Origin: Fragilaria crotonensis
Taxonomy: Eukaryota > Bacillariophyta > Fragilariophyceae > Fragilariales > Fragilariaceae
DNA: 64,000 nucleotides
Assembly: GCA_022925895.1 (NCBI GenBank)
Contig: JAKSYS010000001.1
Span: 434,001 to 498,000 of the forward strand
Direction of reading: 5' to 3'
A program made the position numbers and the translations under genes. The notes under the pieces are model-generated. The model was not told the DNA's origin. It made no database searches and saw nothing but the letters and a program-made list of their open reading frames with translations. Within the stretch, counting starts at the first letter, position 1. Every line of letters begins with the position of its first letter. Shown one piece after another: positions 39,490-51,195 of this stretch.

Positions 39490-42400
39490 CTAGGGAGTGA
39501 CGCGTACATTGATTGAATCAATGGAAAGTCGGGCGGAAGACTCTGTTTTGGAACTGACACTTTCGAATGCTACATGAAACTTGCGTTCCAAGTGGTCTGC
39601 CTTGGCGTGAGCACCCCATCGCGTATACGCACCATGTGCATGCAGTACATACACGACTCCGTCTCCAAACTCACCCGCACGAAAACAGGCCACGGCAGCA
39701 CGTTCGGCGGCCAATGCTTCAACATGCGTCAGTCCAGAAGTGCTGGCCTCAAGTATGGCAACGTCGAATTCATGTTTGAATACACGTTGACCGTGGCTTT
39801 TTAGCGCTGCTTCCTCGGCATGCAGAAGTAGCAGGATAGGCCGACAATTCAAATTCCCTTCCTGCATCCAAGCTTCCATCTTTTGAATGATTTGCAAGGC
39901 TTTGATATGATGTTTGCGCTGCCCATTGAGTTCAAAAAGATGCAGATGCGTTAAACAGCAAATCATTTTCAATTGGTAAACTGTGAAGTGATAAATGACC
40001 ATTCGGTCGTCCTTCCCTAGCTCTTCCGCAAGTATTTCGGCTCCTGCAAGATCATCAAAGTGGTAGGCCAGCATAAGTTTCGCCTTGGCGTAGGCCAGCA
40101 TGCCGCCAGCAAATTTCTTCGTGTTGGGATCGAGCATGAACTGCTCCTCGTCCATGGCAGCGCCAGTCAAAAATAATGGGTTTTCGGACGTGCCCATGAA
40201 ATTCAGTACCTGCTGCCAGACTGGAACAATCATGGTGCGAAAGGCGCTGTTCTTGTTGAGACTCATATCATCAAGACCTTCACAAAATGTACGCATGTCG
40301 ACTTCGACTTGCGATAAGGCGACACCGGATTCCAGGGATCCCACGAGATAGCTTTGTGCGGCAAGGAAACTGAATTTGATATCTCCCACTGCCACGCTTT
40401 TCTCGTATGCTTCCTTGAGAGGTTGCAGCGAATCCTTGAATGGTTGCTTCCAATGGCGACATGCGCCATGAACCAGAGCCTTCGTGTGGGCTTGAATACT
40501 GGATGGGGAATCCAAACGCTCCAATAGTGCCAAAGCAACATTGCCAATCCGGTAGGCCTCGTTTGGGTGCCCGCTCATGGCCATTGCCGTACCCAAGCTC
40601 GCGAACGCATGAGTCGAGATGTGTGCCACTCCATCTTGGAGACATCGCTGAACAATTCGAAGTGTACTTTGTAAGGCAATTAGCTCGCACCCAGCGAGCG
40701 GAGTCATCGTGCCGAAGACAGCGATGACGTTAAGTATATTCAGCTTTCGTTGATCTGTAATAAGTGGCAGGTTTATGAGTTCCTCGTCCGTCATGCTTTG
40801 GAAAAGCTCTTGCGTTTTGATGAGCTCCATGATGACGTTAACTGCCTTTGGAGCACTGGGAAAGTCTTCACCGAACTCTTGTAGAACACCAAGGGCAATT
40901 TCGATACTCTCCAGCCCATTACCCTGCGCATCCATAGAGTCCACCAGCATCCTAAAGGTACCCATTTTGTCTTCTGGACATTTTGCATACCGAAAGACAA
41001 GCCGTGCGGCGGCCTCGGACCTGACGAAATCTCCCAAGGCATATTCCACTTCAGCCATTTCCGTATAGAGTTCGCGTCCCAAATCGTAATGTTTTGAAAA
41101 AAGAGCTTGCTCCGCAATCACACCTTGAGCACTTCGTAGGAACTCAGCGGCCGGAACGAACGCTCCGACGGTTTGTGCATACCTCGCAGCCAGTAGATTC
41201 AGGCACACATGTTCCACGGGATCATTCCATCGACCGGCGCGGTTGAGTTGTTCGGCAGCTGCATACACCATCCATGTCGGGGGCTGCGAGTTTTGATAAC
41301 TCAGAAGCATTTGTTTAACACATACTCCGATGCTGTAGTGCAAATCCTGGCGTGACCGGCCTTCGGGAATCAAGGAGTACACTCCTTCTCTCACTCTTTC
41401 ATGAGAGAACTTTAATTTGCCAGTGTATCCAGTCTTTTCAATCAAACCATCTTTCAGAGCAATATTCAAGCACTTGTTAACTTTCTTTGCAACATCTTTA
41501 ATCGCCGAGTTGCTCTTTCTAGCAGATGCTGCGACGCATTCAATCATGACCACATTTTCCAGCAGCTTGCAATCAAATTCACCTCCAATCGCCGAAGCAA
41601 CCTTGAGTATTAGTTGCACATACTTATGACACCGTCGAATCCTGTCCGTGATGATATTGGCAACATTGTCGGTGACGTCCGTTTCGCATTGAATTTGTGC
41701 AATGTCCCACACCCAGTCACCTCCCGGTGTCTTGGAAATTAATTCGTCCCTTCTCAATACTTGTAGATATTGTAAGACACAGTAGGGGTGACCATGCGTC
41801 TTTCGCCACACCACTTCCGCAAGTGGCATGGTATACGTGGGATGGGCTTTCAAATGATTGGCAAGAAGTTGGTTCAGCGCGTCAATGTCCAAATTTCCGA
41901 GTTTGATGTCTGTCACTTTTACTCGTTTTGATTGTTTGAGTAGGTCGAGTTTTGGTTTTGTGTTGGTCGCATCATCGTCAGAGCTGCGATAGACGAGAAC
42001 AAAGAGTACATTTCGTGATATGGGATCACTGGCTAGTCCTTGCAACAGTTGCAGACTCTGTTCGTCTGCAAGCTGTAGATCGTCCAAGAAGATGCATATT
42101 GGATGTTTCGGAGACGACGTTGCTCTCAGAAATTTTAGCAAACTGAACAACAACAAGGCATGGCGTGACAAAGCGGCGGTCGAGACTCCATCGTCTTCAT
42201 CTGCATCGTCAATAAATGAAGTATTCAGAACTATGTTTCCCACGACGCGATGCAAGTTTCCGAGTAAGAGTCCCAGCCGCTGGGTGTCTCCCACACCAAT
42301 CTTTTCTAAAATCTTGATTTGCTGAGCCCTGCCAAATCCCTTGCGTTGGACAATGAGGTCGCAGAGATCCGTGAGGGCCTCTACCAAGGCAGGATAGGGA

Positions 42401-42813
42401 AGTTTAGAACATGAGTCGAATTTCCCAGTGACAAAGTATCCTCCTTGACGCGAAATGGGACCGCGTAATGATTCTGCGAGACAAGTCTTCCCACAGCCAC
42501 CAGGTCCGTGAAGGAGCACCACTTCCGATGTGCCCTTTTGTGCAGCGATACGAGAGTAGGCGGATAGAAGAATGCTCAACTCTTCCTGACGACCAAAGAG
42601 TGTCGGATTCTGAGCAACCTGTTTTTCATCGTTGCCTTCCCGAGATGCGTCGTATCCGGTATGGTGCATTACGAGGTTCGGTTTCCTCCAAGTCCCCATT
42701 GTCAACGCAGACACACAGGATTCACGATCATCGTCGCCTACATCCTTGCGGTCAGGTTCTGGGTGGTGGTCGAGCCAACCATCTGATTCTCGGAACGCGT
42801 CCATGCTATTCAT
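39490..42813 (-). CDS. STAND/AAA_16-type ATPase with helical repeats
   Basis: 1,107 residues from a true ATG, no intron seen. An NTPase domain begins near residue 72 with FGRQEELSILL. Walker A is GPGGCGKT at 103-110 and Walker B is ICIFLDDLQLADE near 235. This layout matches the predicted ATPase found in large bacterial regulators and in many stramenopile proteins. The rest (about 470-1060) is alpha-helical with TPR-like spacing (for example EQLNRAGRWNDPVEH, AKLMLAYHFDDLAGAEILAEELG). No kinase or cyclase domain is attached, although such fusions are common. It is probably a signalling or assembly switch whose nucleotide-driven conformational change is sensed by the repeats. The partner is unknown. 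It converges on COX11, with 174 bp between stops. Confidence 0.85.
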   Translation of the reverse strand: MNSMDAFRESDGWLDHHPEPDRKDVGDDDRESCVSALTMGTWRKPNLVMHHTGYDASREGNDEKQVAQNPTLFGRQEELSILLSAYSRIAAQKGTSEVVLLHGPGGCGKTCLAESLRGPISRQGGYFVTGKFDSCSKLPYPALVEALTDLCDLIVQRKGFGRAQQIKILEKIGVGDTQRLGLLLGNLHRVVGNIVLNTSFIDDADEDDGVSTAALSRHALLLFSLLKFLRATSSPKHPICIFLDDLQLADEQSLQLLQGLASDPISRNVLFVLVYRSSDDDATNTKPKLDLLKQSKRVKVTDIKLGNLDIDALNQLLANHLKAHPTYTMPLAEVVWRKTHGHPYCVLQYLQVLRRDELISKTPGGDWVWDIAQIQCETDVTDNVANIITDRIRRCHKYVQLILKVASAIGGEFDCKLLENVVMIECVAASARKSNSAIKDVAKKVNKCLNIALKDGLIEKTGYTGKLKFSHERVREGVYSLIPEGRSRQDLHYSIGVCVKQMLLSYQNSQPPTWMVYAAAEQLNRAGRWNDPVEHVCLNLLAARYAQTVGAFVPAAEFLRSAQGVIAEQALFSKHYDLGRELYTEMAEVEYALGDFVRSEAAARLVFRYAKCPEDKMGTFRMLVDSMDAQGNGLESIEIALGVLQEFGEDFPSAPKAVNVIMELIKTQELFQSMTDEELINLPLITDQRKLNILNVIAVFGTMTPLAGCELIALQSTLRIVQRCLQDGVAHISTHAFASLGTAMAMSGHPNEAYRIGNVALALLERLDSPSSIQAHTKALVHGACRHWKQPFKDSLQPLKEAYEKSVAVGDIKFSFLAAQSYLVGSLESGVALSQVEVDMRTFCEGLDDMSLNKNSAFRTMIVPVWQQVLNFMGTSENPLFLTGAAMDEEQFMLDPNTKKFAGGMLAYAKAKLMLAYHFDDLAGAEILAEELGKDDRMVIYHFTVYQLKMICCLTHLHLFELNGQRKHHIKALQIIQKMEAWMQEGNLNCRPILLLLHAEEAALKSHGQRVFKHEFDVAILEASTSGLTHVEALAAERAAVACFRAGEFGDGVVYVLHAHGAYTRWGAHAKADHLERKFHVAFESVSSKTESSARLSIDSINVRVTP

Positions 42814-43959
42814 GTTTTCATTTCACAATCGTGGCGGAAGAGGACTGCAGTTGTTGTTGTGTCGGTTTCCAGGCGATCAAGCGATATATATTCTTGATTC
42901 CCTACTACCAGGTACCGGAACTAGAGAGCTTCTCACGCGCATCGCTTCCTAACAGAGTGCATAAAAAAATTCAGTCCGAATTCTACGTTTAGATGAAATT
43001 GGCAGGTCACATAATGCCGTTGTTCAATCACGAAGACATCGTATGACACATAGGCCCTCGGAATACATCGATTTGCAGTTATGCGAGCCATGACCTATGA
43101 CCCTGGCACGCCTTGCCTTATGGTACTTTGGTACATGGGACATGGGGCACAACAGAAGGGTGTCTGGTCTTTCTTAAACGTCTGCAGACCGTCCTGTCGT
43201 ACTACTACCGCCATTGGTAGTAGTACTCTACTCGTACATATACAGTGAACTGGGAACTTAAAGAAGAAAAATTACAGAGTTCTATAGGGGTGCGCTGTTG
43301 GAGCAATTTTGACTTCAATTTCGATTTTCAATCTTTTTTCTTTATTAACGTGAGATCAATGGGGCAATATTAATAATCGTCAACACTTCCCAAGCATTTA
43401 CTCCGACAACTGTATGGATATGACCATATGACATATCCTATGACATATGACATGTATGTTCCTGGAATATAGCTGTATTATGTACTTGAGTTCCATACTC
43501 AGATTTATTCGAAAAACTAAACATCAATTTAACGTGCTGCCTCGTTGCTCGCGCGAAACCATGGAGCTTTACGTGATTACGACGTATATCGGTTGCTTGA
43601 ATGACGACATAGTACTGAAGGTCCAATCGAGGGTATGACATATGACTTGGAGGCATACATCCAGATCTTGGCGACGCAAAATTGTTTATGTGGGATAACT
43701 CTCAAGAAGGTTTCATGAAACCTTATTGGGTATCACAAGATCACATGTCTTCAACTATTGGTAAGCTCAAGAAGGAAGCGCCGTGGCAGCACGTGACTTT
43801 AGATTATGTTGTTATGGTCTGCTATTTGTTCTTGGAAAACCTCTCCTGCTCACTCGTTTCTTGTTTGTTCGTTTCTTGCATGCTTTTGATGCTTGATTGT
43901 GTGCAAAGATCGATGCTGAACCCCGTTCGCTACTTTTTCCTTGCAGAATCAGTCCCTGC
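42814..43959. other. Intergenic spacer
   Basis: About 1.1 kb upstream of the STAND gene. Repeated ATGACATATGAC-type words occur at about 43422-43455 and 43636-43650. No gene is supportable. Confidence 0.5.
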
Positions 43960-44953
43960 TCACGATGAAGAGTCGTCGAACGTTTCTGTTTGCTCTCCGG
44001 TCAGTGTATCGCACTCGGAAATGGTCCATTTGCTGCTGTCGTCTCCATTTGCCATCCGCATCATCTCTTCTTGACTTTCAGTATCAATTGAAAAGATTGA
44101 CGAGTGATCGGGTGATTCCGCTGGGGATTTCGTGGAACCAGAACTGTCATCTGTTCTTCCAGAATTAAAGGATGAAGAGTCCTCAGGTGTTTCTGGTGGG
44201 TCTACCGTCGGACTAGAACTGTCATCTGAACTGGATTCAGTGGCCACACGGACCAACACCTGCATCTCCCCTATTGCAGCGGGAGATGCAAGGTCGCGAA
44301 CAACAGTAATATAAGCAGCAACAATCGCAGTCTCGCTTGCAGTCTGGCTATCAAGATGAAGACAACCGCCAATACAAGCCAACAAATCATTTCTCGATCG
44401 AGAGCCGATAGCACGGGCGAGCAAGCCCAAAAGGAATTCCAATGTCATCCGTTGACTTTCATTAATGCAAACCCTGAGAGCAGTGAAAGCCTCTCGCTGA
44501 GAATCTGAAATGATAGGAGGAAAACGTGAGGACGTTGAAGATAATGTCATGAGCATTCGTTATCAGCAAAAGGACGACAGTCACTTGTCAATCCGATACA
44601 ATCTGGTCTCGTTTGACAACCAAAACTAGCGTGAACACACTCACCGGACAGCCTGGTCATCTTTCAGGATGGCAGAAGCCATAAATTGTGTGAGAGCGTT
44701 CCAAGTGTGAAAACACACTAGTCCAGATTTGACGTTTCAAGGTTTCAAGATTTCAAGTTTCAAAACGGAGAATCGTGGCTTCCCAACTGACGATTCCTGA
44801 GTTCCATGCCGAAATCACCCGACACCACCTTTCTCTACCCTTGCAGCTTTTTCTTACCTTCCTTTTCCCCTTGACATCTCGATTGGAAGCCTTTACTGTT
44901 GCATCCGAAGACACAGACACCACGGACTCATTTGAACTGACTGGATCACTCAT
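43960..44953 (-). CDS. Small acidic Ser-rich hypothetical protein (multi-exon model)
   Basis: The main exon is 43960-44504. Its acceptor is strong (pyrimidine tract TTTTCCTCCTATCATTTCAG). A matching GTGAGT donor lies at 44644, so 44645-44660 (ATG ACC AGG CTG TCC G) joins in phase over a 140-bp intron. That could be the start (186 residues), or a micro-exon after a further exon at 44858-44953 (a true ATG, MSDPVSSNESVV, ending at GTAAGA), giving 218 residues; the phases agree. The N-terminal half is helical (AFTALRVCINESQRMTLEFL); the second half is acidic and Ser-rich (DDSSS, ESSSDDSSS). No family is recognised. The first exon is the least certain part. Confidence 0.5.
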
Positions 44954-45829
44954 TGCGACCGTGACACGATAAACTTCCGATGCTGTTGACTTGATCAAGA
45001 AATTGTGTCGACAGACGTAATGGCATTCACTTTTATGAGTTTGTGGGTTTGAGGGAGTCGTCACGAATCTGTTGATACTGGATACACCAAATCGGAGTAT
45101 TCGGTAGTTTGTATACCGTCCCAATACAGCAGTCGAGCGCTTTAAAACTCAACGCATCGCGAAGATTTCCGTGTACGGTGACGCATGGAAGCTCTCTGGA
45201 ATGTCCATAATGTCGTTCCTCCTGTGCAAAGAAAGGTAATAGATCACTCGACGAAGTTCATAAATCGAACCATGAATGTTCCAAGTCGAATTATTCCTGT
45301 TCCCATCTATCAATGAGCTGCCTATCCGGTTCTTACGTCAACATCAACCGTAGCGTTTAAATAGGTCCTAGTTGTTATAATTAAGTATTAACACCTCTCA
45401 AATCGCCGAAAGGTCAAGATCTGGTTACGCCCACTTGGAAATTCTGTAAGGGAATCAAATAGTGTCGGTCGACCTTGGACCAGGCTGTTTTTCCCGACGC
45501 TGAGAATGCTCGAAAATTCTGTAATCGTCCTCTAGAACGAACAAGCGTTTACAGCTGGAACTAACGAACAATTCAAAGGCAGTGAGATTGGCGAGGGGCC
45601 TTCAACTGCACGTATCAGGTACCATCTTTGACGACGACCCGTGTTTCAGGTTTCGGCAACGAATCTACACAACTGCGATCTTGGATGGCGTAGGATGAGC
45701 ACGATCGTGTTCCCGGGTCGTACTATGCTTATATCTCTAAAACCCGATCTCTCAATGATGAGACCGTCAAGAACTGGAAGATACTCCGACCCATTCGCCC
45801 ATGTTCGATCAATCTGCGAGACCATCATT
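44954..45829. other. Intergenic spacer
   Basis: No gene recognised between the small acidic protein gene and the PPR gene. Confidence 0.5.
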
Positions 45830-48523
45830 TCACATTGTCTCTAGCAGAAACGGTGCGTGTTGGGCAACAGTTTTTCGGAGGCGACGATTGGTATGAAGTT
45901 GGCGACTCCGGCATTCTTCGTAAAGTTGCTGGACATAGGCCTTGTCGTTAGCAAGCAAGTAAATCATGGACGAAAAGGTATTCGCTGTTGGATCCTTGAT
46001 TCGTTTATACACCGCCATTGCGATCTCGCGAGCCTCTTTTCTCGAATCGACAGCTCCTTTGCGAGCCGTAGTCAAACAGCAAGCGCGAAGAACATAGTCA
46101 TAATGCCAGAACGCAGTGGCCGCAATCTTCTTATCTTCCATTTCCTTGAGAATTTCAAACGCCGTAGACGCTCGATTTCTAGCGCGGCTTAGGCATTCCA
46201 GCACACTTCGGTAGATGTGGCCATCGGGTCGTTCCCCGCTACTGCGCATTTCCGCCAACATGGTCAGGGCCAGGTCGGCAGAATCTTCATGCTCAGTGCT
46301 GAGCTTCGCCAAGGCACGCATCACAGTTGCATACGTATACGCGTTGGGCTTGCAGGCTTTGTCGCCAGCCGCGTAGCGAAATATTAAATCTTGATAAAAA
46401 TCCAGAGCGCGTGTTATTGCGTTCGGATCAACCTCATCACAGTTTACCAGAGCCGTTATCATGACGCAAAAGCTCACGTTATTCACCTTTACCTTGTCGC
46501 CTTTGCACATTTGCTTGAAAAACTCTTCTGCCTTGATCAAAGAATCGTGATCTCGAGCACTGGTCAAAGCACTCAGCACAGTATTGTATGCAATTATATT
46601 TGGCTGGGTGTCGATGCTATTCGAACTTTCCATTTCTTTGAGGAGAGCAAGAGCCTTATCTGGTTCTCCATTCTTTGCAAACGCGTCAAGGAGAGAGTTG
46701 TACAGGAAGGAGTTTGGTTTGCAATTCTGTTTCCCCGTACGTTTGTATTGCTCTGTCGCCGCTGCAAACAATGCCTTTGCATTGTCCACCGCAGCTTGAG
46801 GCGATCGCGCATGCAGATTCCAAGCGCGAATCGCGACCGTATAGGAATGGACGGTCGGTTCTATGCCGTACGATTTTTGCATTCGTGCCAGCAACTCCTC
46901 TACTTTTGTAGGAATGTCAACGTTTCCAGGAATTGGAGTTCCACCCTTTTTACTTGGATGTCGTGTCTTGCCGTAGGCATCCATGACAGCCGTGAAACTC
47001 ACCGCATCCGGCTTCATTTCCTTGTCCCCCTCCTCGTACAGGTGACACATGTGATTCAAAACGGCCTCGGCACGGGGTCCAGCGTCGGTGTAGTGTTTCG
47101 ATTTGGCCCACGCATTAATGACGGTGGACAGCGAAACCGATGTCGGCTTCATATCCGGATTTCCAGTTTGTTGGTACAAATCCTGCATCTTGTTCAAAAT
47201 CGCTGCAGCTCGTTTCGGAGCCTCCGGCTGTGGACTCAAGGCCCATGCGTGAATCACGCCGTTAAAGGAAACTTTGTTTGGAAGAAGCTCTGGCCTATCC
47301 TGAGACAATCGCAGCATCATTTCGAGGATAGCTTCAGCTCGGATCGCGGCATCCGGCTCTCGGCTCTTGGACCATGCGTCAATGACCACAGAGAAGAGCA
47401 CAACCGAGGGGAAGTATTCTTCGTCTTGCGTGGCTTCATACTTCTGAGTCAACTCGTTCAATAACTTTTCCGCCTCCATCGCCATGCCTTGTCTGGCAAA
47501 GGCGCTCATGACAGTGTTGTAGACAATAGCATTCGCCTTGATTCCCGGCAACTTGGTCATGTGTCTCAAAATGGCCAAGGCTCGGTAGCAGGCATTCGGG
47601 TCATCGGATTTGGCCCACGCATTCAAGACGGCCGCAAAGGCCATGGTATCGGGTTGTGCGTTATGCGTCCGTGACATTTGCTCCAACAAGGCTTCGGCGC
47701 GTTGAGGTGCGTGAGAATGCCCTGAATTGGCCCACGCTGTAATGGTGGCGGTGTACGTCTCGACCGACGCATCCCCGCAGGCCAACGAAAAATTCAAAAG
47801 TTCTTGAGCCCTGTCTTGGGCGTCGGGACGATCCGATCTGGCGTAAGCCGTAATGGCGGTGGAATAAAATGTGGGGTCAGCGTACATGTTTTGTTCCTTG
47901 ATGAGTTTTAAAATATGGTCTGCCAGATCTGGGGCACTCGACAGGCCTTGCATCGAAGCAACGTCCAGGATCATTGTGTACATTTGAATTGACGACTGAA
48001 TGACTCCCTTCTTTCGATACGATTCCAACTTCTCCAACAGCTCTCTCGGCTCCATCGTGCGACCCTTGTCGTCGTTCTTCCAGTGTACAATCATCAGGCA
48101 GAACAAATCAGACAGCACATCCACGTCTTCCAACTCTCCTTCTGTCTCGATATGATCCTCACGCTCGTCATGGTGTTGCTGCTCTGTATTAACAAGTCGA
48201 TCGAACAAGGCAAATGACAATTGATCTGACTCGGAATGCTGAATTGCCTTCACGGCTTCGTGTCGTCGGGATGCCGTCCACGGTTCTTCACTTTCCAACA
48301 AGCGTTTCGACGCTTTGATCCACAAATTATTGTTGTTGTTGTTATTGTCAACATGGTGTTGTTCTGTCGCACTTGAAGAAATTGTATCGTTTCCATGATG
48401 CAATGGCTCTTGTGGCGCAGGAATGTTGTTGAGTACGACGGAGGAATGAGATATGGTTCGAATCGACCATGATTGACGAAGAGCAAACGAACGCACGCGC
48501 GCGAATGGTATCCTTCGAAGCAT
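45830..48523 (-). CDS. Pentatricopeptide repeat (PPR) protein
   Basis: 897 residues, intronless, from a true ATG. PPR proteins bind specific organelle RNAs and act in processing, editing, stability or translation. A hydrophobic/Arg N-terminus (residues 1-25, RRIPFARVRSFALRQSW) fits a mitochondrial presequence, though plastid is not excluded. After an acidic, Asn/Gln-rich linker (about 50-70 with an Asn run), about 15 PPR units of 35-40 residues run from about residue 165 to the end. Examples are VETYTATITAWANSG, DTMAFAAVLNAWAKS, NAIVYNTVMSAFARQG and NIIAYNTVLSALTSA. Many units contain the AWAKS variant typical of stramenopile PPRs. No DYW or SMR domain is seen. The RNA target cannot be read confidently. 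Confidence 0.93.
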   Translation of the reverse strand: MLRRIPFARVRSFALRQSWSIRTISHSSVVLNNIPAPQEPLHHGNDTISSSATEQHHVDNNNNNNNLWIKASKRLLESEEPWTASRRHEAVKAIQHSESDQLSFALFDRLVNTEQQHHDEREDHIETEGELEDVDVLSDLFCLMIVHWKNDDKGRTMEPRELLEKLESYRKKGVIQSSIQMYTMILDVASMQGLSSAPDLADHILKLIKEQNMYADPTFYSTAITAYARSDRPDAQDRAQELLNFSLACGDASVETYTATITAWANSGHSHAPQRAEALLEQMSRTHNAQPDTMAFAAVLNAWAKSDDPNACYRALAILRHMTKLPGIKANAIVYNTVMSAFARQGMAMEAEKLLNELTQKYEATQDEEYFPSVVLFSVVIDAWSKSREPDAAIRAEAILEMMLRLSQDRPELLPNKVSFNGVIHAWALSPQPEAPKRAAAILNKMQDLYQQTGNPDMKPTSVSLSTVINAWAKSKHYTDAGPRAEAVLNHMCHLYEEGDKEMKPDAVSFTAVMDAYGKTRHPSKKGGTPIPGNVDIPTKVEELLARMQKSYGIEPTVHSYTVAIRAWNLHARSPQAAVDNAKALFAAATEQYKRTGKQNCKPNSFLYNSLLDAFAKNGEPDKALALLKEMESSNSIDTQPNIIAYNTVLSALTSARDHDSLIKAEEFFKQMCKGDKVKVNNVSFCVMITALVNCDEVDPNAITRALDFYQDLIFRYAAGDKACKPNAYTYATVMRALAKLSTEHEDSADLALTMLAEMRSSGERPDGHIYRSVLECLSRARNRASTAFEILKEMEDKKIAATAFWHYDYVLRACCLTTARKGAVDSRKEAREIAMAVYKRIKDPTANTFSSMIYLLANDKAYVQQLYEECRSRQLHTNRRLRKTVAQHAPFLLETM

Positions 48524-49455
48524 TCAAGCACTTCTGTTTAATATAATCAGTTGACGTAGTACAGTAGATGTGTCAATTGTCAATTACAATTATCAAGGCG
48601 ATGTTGTAGAAGAAGGCATTCTGAATAATCCACAGTTGGGAAAAGGATTTGTTGGAATGTGATGGGTGGAGGTGTGGAGGAGTACGCAAGCACGATACAG
48701 ATGAAAGACTCGGAGCACCAGGTACTGTACAAGTACTACCGGTAGTACTGACTACAGATACAAACTACTCGAGTATGTCATGCAGACCCCTGTTCTGGTG
48801 CGTCACGTGTCACGTCGTCACGACGGTCACATGAAGTCGAAGCCGATGATAGAATTTTGCACTGTACGACTAGTAAAGTATGAGTGTCATACTGTCATAC
48901 TACGGGTACGAGGGTACCGGAACATGGTACACTCGGCACTGTCGTGTTTCCTGCACTATGGCTGGATTCACGAAGAGGATTCTCGAGGTTGAGCTCTACG
49001 TACTAGTACCACTATTTTTTTAGTGCGCGCCTGTCACAAATAGTTTTACACGCCAAATCACTTGCTTCTCAACCGATTGACCATGACAACACATTTCTCA
49101 ACCAGTCCTTGATATTCCGTGGAGCGCCTTGCATATACACCATCTCCTTGCTCATCATGAGTGGAAACATGCTGAAGCTCCACAGAGAACGCAGATTTGA
49201 ATGATTCTCGACCAATCCAATTTCTACTCGATCATGCACGGGGTAGACGACATCGACGACAGCGGGTCTTTTACAACAACTAGTAAGTCATGATGTCACA
49301 ATGTCAAGATTCACGATCCATATTGATGCACATCACAACCTTGCAAGAGTGAGGAGAAGGCTACCTTGATTTGAACTTTGAACTCACCCATTCGTGCTGT
49401 ACTACAAGAATCTGTATTTTAGAAACAAAGATTTCATGTCGTCTTGGGTGGTGTG
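48524..49455. other. Intergenic spacer with GTAC/TACCGGTA palindromes
   Basis: Upstream of the PPR gene. Palindrome clusters occur at about 48718-48760 and 48990-49010; otherwise nothing is seen. Confidence 0.5.
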
Positions 49456-49959
49456 ATGTTCGGAGGACTTCAGTTGAGTCCCTTTGAAAAATATGGAGAG
49501 GAGGCGCTGTTGGCTGGGATCTACGCCTTCACAAAAGTTAGCCGTATGCATTGTGAACATCGTATCAGTCTGGAGTGCCAGGTTTCTTCCTCATCCCGTC
49601 TTGTGGTGCCTCCTTTCAAACGGGCAACTGAATGGCCTGTTATCGGGCATTCAGGTGCAATCATGTTAGGTGGGATTGACTCAACTGTGCCATCCTTGTC
49701 CTGCAAAGACTCTTTTATTAGATGCGAACGATCCTCAAGAAAGGATAGCAGACGGTTGCGCAGGGTTTTCGTGGTTGGCGATATCGAGGTTAAAACTATG
49801 GTTGCAGAGGGTACCAAACCCATTGGAGGCACAGTATATTGTATTGTGACTGATAGTGAATGCACCATACTCGCCACAGGGAAGGGTCGCCATTTTGCAG
49901 TCTTTACAAGTTGTCGCAGCTGGGATGAGGACGGATCAGTAACATTGCAACTTGGTTGA
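49456..49959 (+). CDS. Possible hypothetical protein or gene remnant
   Basis: A 167-codon frame from ATG (12 bases inside a longer frame that begins with TTG). The peptide is mixed in composition with no membrane span or known motif (FGGLQLSPFEKYGEEALLAG, later RRVFVVGDIEVKT). Codon-like sequence without an ATG continues at 50089-50466 (WNQFFKGKGAQAGYCKT region). The two may be exons or remnants of one gene. I cannot assign a family and would not defend this as an intact gene. Confidence 0.3.
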   Translation: MFGGLQLSPFEKYGEEALLAGIYAFTKVSRMHCEHRISLECQVSSSSRLVVPPFKRATEWPVIGHSGAIMLGGIDSTVPSLSCKDSFIRCERSSRKDSRRLRRVFVVGDIEVKTMVAEGTKPIGGTVYCIVTDSECTILATGKGRHFAVFTSCRSWDEDGSVTLQLG

Positions 49960-51195
49960 GTCAACGGTGACACAACTGGGAACCAGAATTACATTCTTTG
50001 TGTGAAAATCGGAAGTTGCCAAGAAGGGGGTCCGGGCTTTTTGGACTGACTACAAAGAGATCCTTGGAGGAAGCACTGATGTGAACTGGTGCTGACGCTG
50101 TATGTTCTTCGAACCTGCCATATCGTGTCTTGTCAGGTCTACTATACTGGTAAACCGTGGAACCAGTTCTTCAAGGGGAAGGGTGCTCAGGCAGGGTACT
50201 GCAAAACAACGGCTATTAAACAATTTGTTTCTTCGCTACCGTATCTGAGTGGTTCCTTCACATACGGCGTGCTAGCTACTAGGAAAGCTGGACAAAACAG
50301 AAGGCGAAATGGAGGTCATGGTCCATGGCAGGGCTTCCACATTAATCTTGATAGGAAATGCATTTTGCAGGCCGATGTTTTGGCTGCCGCTGCTGCTGCT
50401 GCGAAACTTGGACTCGACAAGATAAGTAATGCAGATGCAGATCTTGCAGAGAGCAAGAACGTGTAACTGGCTGGTACAACCGTGGCGGAGGAAGGAATTT
50501 TGGTAGTTCGACCGTGGGCTCATTTTTGGTCTGGCTGCTCACAAAGAATCTTGTTATCTTGACCCAGTAGCTACTAGGCACAGTTCTCGTCACGCTGGCG
50601 CTCACATCGCAGGCGGCTCTCAAACACTTGAACGCCTTTTACATGTTCTTGTTCATTGGCCTTTTCCACTGCCACCATTGGGATTTATCGTGGCTCAGCA
50701 TGCGTGGAATCCCGATTAATTCACCAATTCAGTGGCTGTACCGTAGGCTTCGTATCCTTTCTATGGTCAGAAACAAAAAAACAATACTAGGCCTACGTGG
50801 AGCTACCTAGTGTACCCAAAATATGCATCCAGCCATAATCATACTTTTTCATTATTTCCTAACTCACAATTCACATCCCCTGAAGTCTGAAGTCTGGAGT
50901 CTGGACCCAACTGAACCCCAAACTGTTGGAAATCTCAAAGCATTTGGAGCCAAGGCTCACACTTCTGAGTGTGCTGTTCGGGCCTGTTGAAACATTCGTT
51001 GGCGATGACCTTCATCATGACAAAGGTCACCAACAGCATCGCCATAAGTAATACGAAGATGGGCTGAGACACGAGCGATATCGCAACGTGGGAGACAACA
51101 ACTACTCCTGGTACGAGAAGTATAGAATATTGCATGGCAACCATGATTACAACTCAATACTTAAATCTACATATCTTTCGCTGCTTTTCTAATCC
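49960..51195. other. Gene-poor spacer
   Basis: Contains the non-ATG open stretch 50089-50466 noted with the preceding frame, and otherwise only short frames. Confidence 0.45.

Noticed and set aside
44700-44765. TTTCAAG tandem words
   Set aside because: Too short and impure to call a repeat; lies within a probable intron.
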